A program made the translations under genes and the position numbers. 64,000 nucleotides of DNA from CAWCOU01 sp963797335 (GTDB lineage: Bacteria; Pseudomonadota; Gammaproteobacteria; JAURND01): contig CAWCOU010000007.1 of assembly GCA_963797335.1 (NCBI GenBank), forward strand, positions 1 to 64,000. Direction: 5' to 3'. How positions within the stretch are numbered: position 1 is the stretch's first letter; each line of letters begins with the position of its first letter. Below, piece after piece: positions 54,128-62,200 of the stretch. The notes beneath the pieces are model-generated. The model saw nothing but the letters and a program-made list of their open reading frames with translations. It made no database searches and was not told the origin of the DNA.

Positions 54128-55213
54128 ATGATTAAAAATCCTGCTATGACTTCTCGATTCCTGCGAGCACTGCGTCGCGAACCCGTGGATAAAACCCCCA
54201 TTTGGCTGATGCGCCAGGCCGGTCGTTACCTGCCTGAATATCGTCAAATGCGAGCCGATGCCGGTGATTTTCTGACTTTATGCAAAACCCCGGAACTGGC
54301 CTGTGAAGTGACATTACAGCCGCTACGACGGTTTGATCTGGATGCCGCGATTGTTTTTTCTGATATCTTAACTATCCCTGATGCTATGGGTCTGGGCTTG
54401 CACTTCATCGAAAATGAAGGCCCCAAATTTGCTAAGCCCATACGTTCAGCTGCAGATATTCACCGCTTAGCCGTTCCCGATATGGATAAAGAATTACGTT
54501 ATGTCATGGATACCCTGCGCTTAGTAAGAGAAAAACTAGCGGATGAAATACCCTTAATTGGCTTTTCCGGCAGCCCCTGGACTTTGGCCACCTATATGGT
54601 AGAAGGGGGCGCCAGCAAAACATTCAGCCAGATAAAACGATGGTTATTCGCATCTCCTCAACAACTACACAACCTGCTCACCGTATTAGCTAAGGCCGTG
54701 GAAGAATATCTGGTTGCCCAGGTAGCAGCAGGCGCGCAGGCTGTCATGATATTTGACACCTGGGGAGGGATTTTGACACCAAGGGACTATGAAGAATTTT
54801 CGTTACGTTACATGAAACAGATTATTACAGGTTTCCGCCAGAGAACCGCTGTTAAGCCAACACCGATTATTCTCTTTACAAAAAACGGTGGCCAATGGTT
54901 AGACACCATGGCAGACAGTGGCTGCGATGCACTAGGCATTGATTGGATGACAGACCTCGCTTGGGCCAGAGCCAAAGTTGGACACAAAGTTGCATTACAA
55001 GGTAATATGGACCCTGCTATACTTTATGCTGACCCCGCACGCATTGAACAAGAAGTGGCCACCATATTATCCAGCTATGGCAAGGGTAGTGGTCACATTT
55101 TCAACCTAGGTCATGGCATACAACAGGATACACCAGTAGAGAATGTCTCTGTATTGGTTGAGGCAGTGCACCGTTTAGGAACTCATGTAGAATATTCACC
55201 ATGCACACCATGA
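54128..55213 (+). CDS. hemE: Uroporphyrinogen decarboxylase
   Basis: HemE removes four carboxyl groups from uroporphyrinogen III to give coproporphyrinogen III in haem synthesis. The 361 residues include both family signatures, PIWLMRQAGRYLPEYR near the N-terminus and GFSGSPWTLATYMVEG in the middle, plus the catalytic aspartate in FSDILTIPDAMGL. The C-terminus has GNMDPAILYADP and FNLGHGIQQDTPVENV. Overlaps the next gene at ATGA. Confidence 0.98.
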   Translation: MIKNPAMTSRFLRALRREPVDKTPIWLMRQAGRYLPEYRQMRADAGDFLTLCKTPELACEVTLQPLRRFDLDAAIVFSDILTIPDAMGLGLHFIENEGPKFAKPIRSAADIHRLAVPDMDKELRYVMDTLRLVREKLADEIPLIGFSGSPWTLATYMVEGGASKTFSQIKRWLFASPQQLHNLLTVLAKAVEEYLVAQVAAGAQAVMIFDTWGGILTPRDYEEFSLRYMKQIITGFRQRTAVKPTPIILFTKNGGQWLDTMADSGCDALGIDWMTDLAWARAKVGHKVALQGNMDPAILYADPARIEQEVATILSSYGKGSGHIFNLGHGIQQDTPVENVSVLVEAVHRLGTHVEYSPCTP

Positions 55214-55800
55214 ATATTTACACAGCGACTATTACCCTCATTTTAGTCATGGACCCCCTCGGTAACATTCCGGTTTTTTTAACCGTATTAAAAAAAATCC
55301 CCCCCAACCGCTATATTCGTATCATATTGCGCGAATGCCTAATCGCCTTCGTCATTTTAACGCTATTCTTATTCTTTGGCGGTTATATTATGCAAGGCTT
55401 GAGCATCACTGCTCCCGCCTTGAACATCGGCGGCGGGATCATCCTATTCATCATCGCCCTGCGCATGATTTTCCCCCATCCCGATGCCTCGACAAATCAT
55501 GAATCACATCACGGCGAACCCTTCATTGTGCCATTGGCCATTCCATTAACGGCAGGCCCAGCCGCACTGGCCACCGTTTTATTATTCGCCTCCCAAGAAC
55601 CACGAAAGATGATGGTCTGGTTTTCAGCCCTAACGATCTCCGCATTAATCTTCACCATCGTCCTATTATGTTCGCGATCTCTAATGAAAGTGTTAGGTGA
55701 ACGAGGTTTGATTGCCCTAGAAAGATTAATGGGTTTAATTTTAACAACCGTCGCAGTCCAAATGTTTTTAAGCGGAATGAGTCAATACTTCCACCTATAA
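55210..55800 (+). CDS. MarC/YhgN-family inner-membrane protein
   Basis: 196 residues with six hydrophobic segments (UPF0056/MarC family). Family landmarks are LILVMDPLGNIPVFLTVLK, GGGIILFIIALRMIF, PFIVPLAIPLTAGPAALATVLL and LMGLILTTVAVQMFLSGM, closest in outline to E. coli YhgN. No transport substrate is established for the family, and the old link to multiple antibiotic resistance was withdrawn. ATG 55210 overlaps the hemE TGA; ATG 55201 would add three residues. Confidence 0.9.
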   Translation: MNIYTATITLILVMDPLGNIPVFLTVLKKIPPNRYIRIILRECLIAFVILTLFLFFGGYIMQGLSITAPALNIGGGIILFIIALRMIFPHPDASTNHESHHGEPFIVPLAIPLTAGPAALATVLLFASQEPRKMMVWFSALTISALIFTIVLLCSRSLMKVLGERGLIALERLMGLILTTVAVQMFLSGMSQYFHL

Positions 55801-55851
55801 ATGCAAAAGATCACGACGAGACGACGAGTCTATGATTTACTGCCCAAGTAA

Positions 55852-55962
55852 GCATGAAGAATCCCAGGGGCTGGATGCAAACCCTCTAATTCAGGGAGGA
55901 ATTAGGGAGCTACACGGATGTATTCATGCGTGTTTGCAGCCAGCCCCTGGGATTCTTCATGC
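55852..55962. repeat. Perfect 23-bp inverted repeat with nested hairpin
   Basis: The arms at 55852-55874 and 55940-55962 are perfect complements (GCATGAAGAATCCCAGGGG and so on). They extend inward to about 32 bases with one mismatch (TGGATGCAAAC against TGGCTGCAAAC). The 65-base interior has its own CTAATTC/GAATTAG stem. No coding frame. A 35-base stretch is shared with 53985-54025, so this is a dispersed family. Confidence 0.75.
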
Positions 55963-56018
55963 GCGAACTGGCTCCGCGGCGAGTTGGCTCCAGCATCACA
56001 TTTCAGTTGCAGCAAAGA

Positions 56019-56240
56019 TTAATTGATGTTAACCTGGATATTAGCACCTTTATTCTTTAAAATGTCATTAATTAGTATAAAAGAATCTTCTAAATCAAGC
56101 TGCTTTCTAAATCGAAAGTCTGTTTCTAGGATAAGAAACAGATAGGTTACCTAAAATAGCTTCATCACACCATGGCTGTTGCATACTCACAGTCAAGCCA
56201 AGGACGTAGGCGCTTTCCGATTTGGACTTAACAATAAAAA
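56019..56240 (-). pseudogene. Possible remnant of an unrecognised gene
   Basis: On the minus strand two open pieces in different frames look like parts of one coding sequence. The first (right, about 56125-56240) reads VKSKSESAYVLGLTVSMQQP then WCDEAILGNLSVSYP. The second ends LDLEDSFILINDILKNKG and stops at TAA 56019-56021. A one-base shift near 56130 joins them. The right end runs into the start of the giant surface gene, so the original 5' part is lost. I cannot name the family, and coding character is judged by eye. Confidence 0.3.
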
Positions 56241-56249
56241 GGCCAAGGA

Positions 56250-59200
56250 ATGAGAACGCACATCGCACGTCTATTATTTACCATCCTCATCTCAACCGCT
56301 TGCGTAATTATCCCAAGCCAAATCAGCCTGGGTGAACCTGATACGACAACTGCGCCGCTCAACACATCCTCCGTTGACTGCAACCTCACACCCAATCCAA
56401 GCGATTGTTTTTGGCAGCAAAGCCAAACCAACTGGCAGCAGGGTAGTATTCAAAACCTACCATTGAATACCCAATCATTAGGCCTATACGGCCCATTCTC
56501 AGCCACCATGACTTACGACAACGATCTCGGCTGGATTTTAGGATTATCCTATGTCGAAATGCTCAATGAGCGATTCGGTGTAGCCATGAAAGGGTCTATA
56601 GGAAAAAACGAATGGCGGGGTAATTTAACCGCAGGCTACGCTATCAACGATAAACACCAAGTTAAATTGACCTACGAATATTTAACACAGAACCTACCTT
56701 TTGATTTTGCCAGCGGCACAGTAAACAGCTGGGTTGCTCAGCATGCATTGGGCGGGGCTTACCAATACCTATTACGCGAAGGAATGATTCATAGCCTGGA
56801 GCTATCGGGCTCTTACGCCAAGGCACAAGGAAAAAATTTAGACGAGGTTGTTTTTTACCAGGGCGATGACCCTTATTTAAATAAGCGACGAATTGCACCA
56901 GGCCAAGAGGCCACGGGTTTAGCAAAAATAAACTTACTGCCATTTATTAACACCTCAGTCACTTTGGGAGGTGGTTATAGCCAAGTTCAATACAATACCC
57001 GCTATGAGAATAACCAAAATAATGCCGCGTTCGCCTATGTGACAGAAATTGAGCATATTTTTCATCCCACGTTCAAATTGACAACCTCGGTTAACAACAG
57101 CGCTTCCAATACCAATTACACGGCCAAAGTCAGCAAATTGTTGCCAAAGAATTTTGAAGTCTCTGTATCGGGTCAACACCAAAACAGCAGAGGCAATCTG
57201 CCCAATGCCAGTAGCGTTATGCTGGGCGTGACTTATCCAGCGCCTAAAGCGTACGCCATGAATAAATTCAGCAGTGGCTTGACCGAATTAAAAAACTGGA
57301 TAGAAAAACCGGTGGTCTACTACACGCGAGTGTTAGCGGTTAAAGACGAATTAGTGCAAAAATACTCGCTCTCATCCCAACCCATTCCCTCACAAACCAA
57401 ATACATTTCCCAATCGATTGATAGTGTTAATACCAAGGATTATTTCCAGTTCGATCCTACGTTATATGATCAGGTTCAATTTACTATGGTTATCTCCCCC
57501 AGTGGCAAACCGGGAGTCAATTTCGCAGGTCAATTGGGTATCGTGCTGGCGCAGACGAATCTTTATGAAGCGCTAGTCTCCTCAGCGCAGCCTATTCCCG
57601 GTGGCCAGGATCTGGAAGGGGATTACAATATTACGATTACCGCCACTGGCATGAAGAAAGGCTTGAATCAGCCGCTCGTTGATAGTCGAACCTTTGGTCT
57701 TACCGTTCTTTATACAGGTCCCGTCTGGTCAAATAAAAATCTGCCAGATACCACAGTGGGCATGAACTACCCCGAAGTGGATTTAGCGCAAAACAGTGGC
57801 ACTGACAATGGTTATGTGACCACTGCAGACTTGCCAAATGACACCTACACCTTTAGCTTAGTGGATGGCCCTTCATGGCTTACCGTGAAGGACCAGCATA
57901 TACTCGTGGCCACTGGCCCGACACCGGTGACAACCAATAACAGCGTCAGTGTAAAACTGTCTGTCACTAGCCAAACATTACATCAGTCCGCTGAGAAAGT
58001 TTTCCAGGTGCAAGTAAAAGCGGGAGCACCGGTTTGGAATGGCAATTTGCCGGATGGGCAATACGATATCGTTTATCCCACAGTGGATTTGAAAAACTAC
58101 GTCACTACGCCGGGAGCTTCATCAGACCAATATACGTTTACCTTAAGCGGGCAACCCAGTTGGCTGGAATTAAGTTCGGATGGGCAATCCTTGATTGGCA
58201 ATGGCCCTATACCGGAAAATCAAGGCAATGTGGTTACCTTTTCTATCACCGCGAAAAGTAGCACTTCTGAAATCAGCACTACTCAGCAATTTACCCTACA
58301 TATTCAGCCCGGTAATCCTAAATGGACTGAAAATATGTTACCGGATGCGGAATATGGCCAAACTTATGGAGCCATTGATCTGGCCGCATTTCTTTACACC
58401 CCCGGTTTAGCCAATGATAGTTACCGCATTAGCTTAGGTAATGACGCTCCTTCGTGGTTAACCATCAACGACGATCATACGCTGGTCGGTACTGCTCCGG
58501 TGCCTGATACACAAACGTCACCCGTTTCTATCACCATCCAGGCGGTTAGTAAGCAAACTGGTCTTGCGGCTGCTCCACAAGTCTTTACTCTAGTCATTGC
58601 TGATCGTGGCGCCCCTATTTGGACAAAAACCGAACTTCCAGATGCGCAATACGGAACGGTATACACCAGCACGGATTTAAATTCCTATGTCTACACCCCA
58701 GGACTTACAGAAACCTATACCTATGCTCTAAAAGATTTACCTTCGTGGCTGAAAGTAACGAATGGGCACATACTAGAAGGGACGGGCAATATTCCGAATG
58801 ATGCCCCAGATGTGCTACAAATCTCTGCCACTGTGACGGGCAATACCTCTCAGAAAAGCACAGCGGCTGTGCTAGCCGTGAAAGTGCGGCCGGGTGCGCC
58901 GGTATGGAGCGGTAATCTTCCTGCCGCCCAATACAACCAAGCTTATGCAGGCGTCGACTTGTTACCTATGGTGCAAACACCGGGTGTACAAGGGGATAGC
59001 TATGTATTTAAAGTGGATAGCGCACCTGCATGGCTAAAACTGGGTGCCGATGGCCACTCGTTGGTAGCCAATGGCAGCGTGCCTGAAAATGTCGACAGCC
59101 CCGTGGCTGTTAAGTTAACCGCTACCAGTAACGCCTCGCAATTAAGCACATCCCAAGATTTTACGATCATCATTAATCCGGGAGCACCGGTCTGGACCAA

Positions 59201-62200
59201 TAATAATTTGCCCGATGCGCAGTTTGGCTTGACTTACGAGGCCGTTGATCTATCGCCTTTAGTGCATACTCCTGGATTAACGAACGACTCATTTACCATG
59301 GAGTTGGCGCCAGGGTCACCAGCGTGGTTACAAATAGGTCAGGATGGACATAGTTTGGTGGGTGTATCCCCCGTACCCTCCAATCAACCGACACCTGTGC
59401 AAATTACCATTAAAGCGACTAGCACAGGCACGAATCTAAGCGCCTCGCAGACATTTACCATTAATGTGACTCCTCAAGGTGCCCCTATTTGGATAAAAAC
59501 AGAATTACCAGACGGTCAGTATAATGCACCTTATACTCCGGTTGATTTAACGACGTATGTAGATACGCCAACCATCGATTTGGAAACCTATCAATTTAAA
59601 ATCGTCGATGCACCCAGCTGGTTAACCTTGGGTAGCGATGGCCACACATTACAAGCCACAGGTCCTATTCCAGAAAATAGTCCAAATACGGTTCAGCTAC
59701 AGATCAATGTGACGGGAACAAAATCGCAACAAACCACGCTAGGTACTCTAACCTTACGGCTGCAACCGGGTGCGCCGATATGGAGCGGTGAATTACCAAC
59801 GGCACAATACGAAGTGGCTTATGACGGTGCAGACTTGCTACCCATGGTTCGTACCCCTGGTGAGGTAGCAGACCATTACACATTTACCTTAGATTCATCC
59901 GCACCGGCATGGGTGAAACTGGGTAGCGACGGCCATTCCTTGGTGGCTAATGGTGTGGTTCCTGCCAATGAATCCAGCCCAGTGTCGGTGAAAATCACCG
60001 CCAAAAGTGACGCCTCCGGGTTAAGCACGACCGAAGATTTCAGTGTAACGATCAACCCCGGCGTGCCAATTTGGATAAACGATAACTTACCCGATGCGCA
60101 ATACGGATCTACCTACGGTGCTGTCGATCTAGCACCGATGCTCTATACGCCAGGCTTACCAAACGACACCTATAAAATGGAATTAGCGCCTGGCAGCCCA
60201 AGTTGGTTGAATATTGTCAACGACCATGTGTTAACCGGAGTAGATATTACTCCCGATGATGAGAAAACCCCGTTACAAATCACCATTAAAGCGACGAGCA
60301 AAACAGGGTTGAGCTCAGACCAAACGTTTGTACTGGTCATTACGCCACGCTCAGCACCGATCTGGACAAATACGCAATTACCCGATGCAACCTATGGTGA
60401 GGTTTGCAATCCCATCGATTTAAATACGTATGTCGCTACCCCAGGTCAAAGTGATACTTATACTTTTGAAGTCACACAAACGCCGCCATGGCTGACATTG
60501 GATAGCGATGGCCATACCTTAATTTGTACGGGAGCAGTGCCAGAAAGTGCAGACAATGACCAGCAAGTGTCGGTGACGGTCACGGGAGTTAATGCTAAGC
60601 AGAGTACCCCAGGGGTTTTATCGTTACATATTTTACCTGGAGCACCGGTATGGAGTGGGGGATTGCCCGACGCCCAATATAATGCAAGTTACGTAGGCAC
60701 CGATTTATTACCGATGGTGCATACGCCAGGGGAAGTTTCAGACAATTACACCTTTAATTTAGATGCCAATGCGCCGTCTTGGTTAAAACTGGATGGCCAT
60801 TCCTTGGTCGCTAACGGTGTGGTTCCGGAAACGGAAAATAGCCCAGTCAGCGTAAAAATCTCGGTGACTAGTGCTGCTTCACAAAAAACAACCGCTCAAG
60901 TTTTTAACGTCAATATTAACCCAGGTAATCCGGTTTGGTCTGGTAATCTACCTGATGGCGGATATGGGACAATTTACCCAAAAATTGATTTATCCCCTAT
61001 GGTGCACACACCCGGCTTACCGAGTGACAGTTACCAAATGCAATTGGCGGCGGGGGCACCTTCGTGGCTTACCATAGATCCCAGCGATCAGCATACCTTG
61101 ATGGGAACGGCACCTATTCCCGATAATGAATCAACGCCAGTGACCATCACGATTACAGCGGTTAGCCAAGGTACAGCCAATAAACTAAGCACATCACAAA
61201 CCTTTACCTTTGGCTTAGTGCAAGGTTTGGCTTGGAGTAATGCCACGCCCATTCCGGCCACTGCTGGCGACAGCACTTATAGCTACAATCTCAATGAATT
61301 AGTGACTTGTCCAGTGGGTGACCAATGCCCCTTAGTGGTCTCTAATTTACCTGCCTGGTTAAAAATTCAAACGAATCCGGATGGCAGTGTATGGTTGGCG
61401 AACACGCAACCCGTGCCTGCAGCCTCAGAAGATCAGAATGGTTCTGTGAGTTTCAATGTCGAAGCCAGCAGCAAGAACACCAACCAAGTGCTTCCTACGA
61501 AAACTTTTACCATTCCCATCACCAATGTATTACCAGAGTGGCAACAAACAACCATCCCTGGGGTTTTTTACGATGGCGCCAGTACGGACGGCAATGACCC
61601 AGATCAAACCGTGCATTTGAACGATTATATTACGGATAAAACTAACGCGGGACTTAATTTTTTACCCGGCCCGAATTTTGATAGTAGTAAATGGCGTATT
61701 GCAAATCCGGCCGGCACTAACGATTATTACCTAGTGAAACTCGCGCCTGGCGATATCAGTGAAATCGGCACGCAAATGAAAGTATCAGTCTTAGCTAAAA
61801 ATAATACTTCCGTGGATGGCAAAAGCAACGATGTACTCGTCAATATTTTGCCTAACAATGGTCTCTCGCCACCGACGTGGAACACGACGACATTACCCGC
61901 CGCCAATATGGGTGCAGTCTACGGTGGTAGCAGCGCGGTTGTTGATTTAAATACCATGGTTTCCACCCAAAATGTCAGCGGTGATAGCTACCAATTCAGC
62001 TTCGACGATAAAACATTGCCGCACCCAGCTTGGTTAGATAGTGCTCAGATCACCGAAACAGGTCATTTAACCAGTACGGGTAATGTGCCCGTCGATGCCG
62101 GCACGGCTTGCAGCGCAGGTGGCCCGTATGATGTTTGCTTTAGCGTGGCGATTTTAGCGACCAGTAAGGCTTCAGGTAAGTCTCAATCCTACACGTTTAA

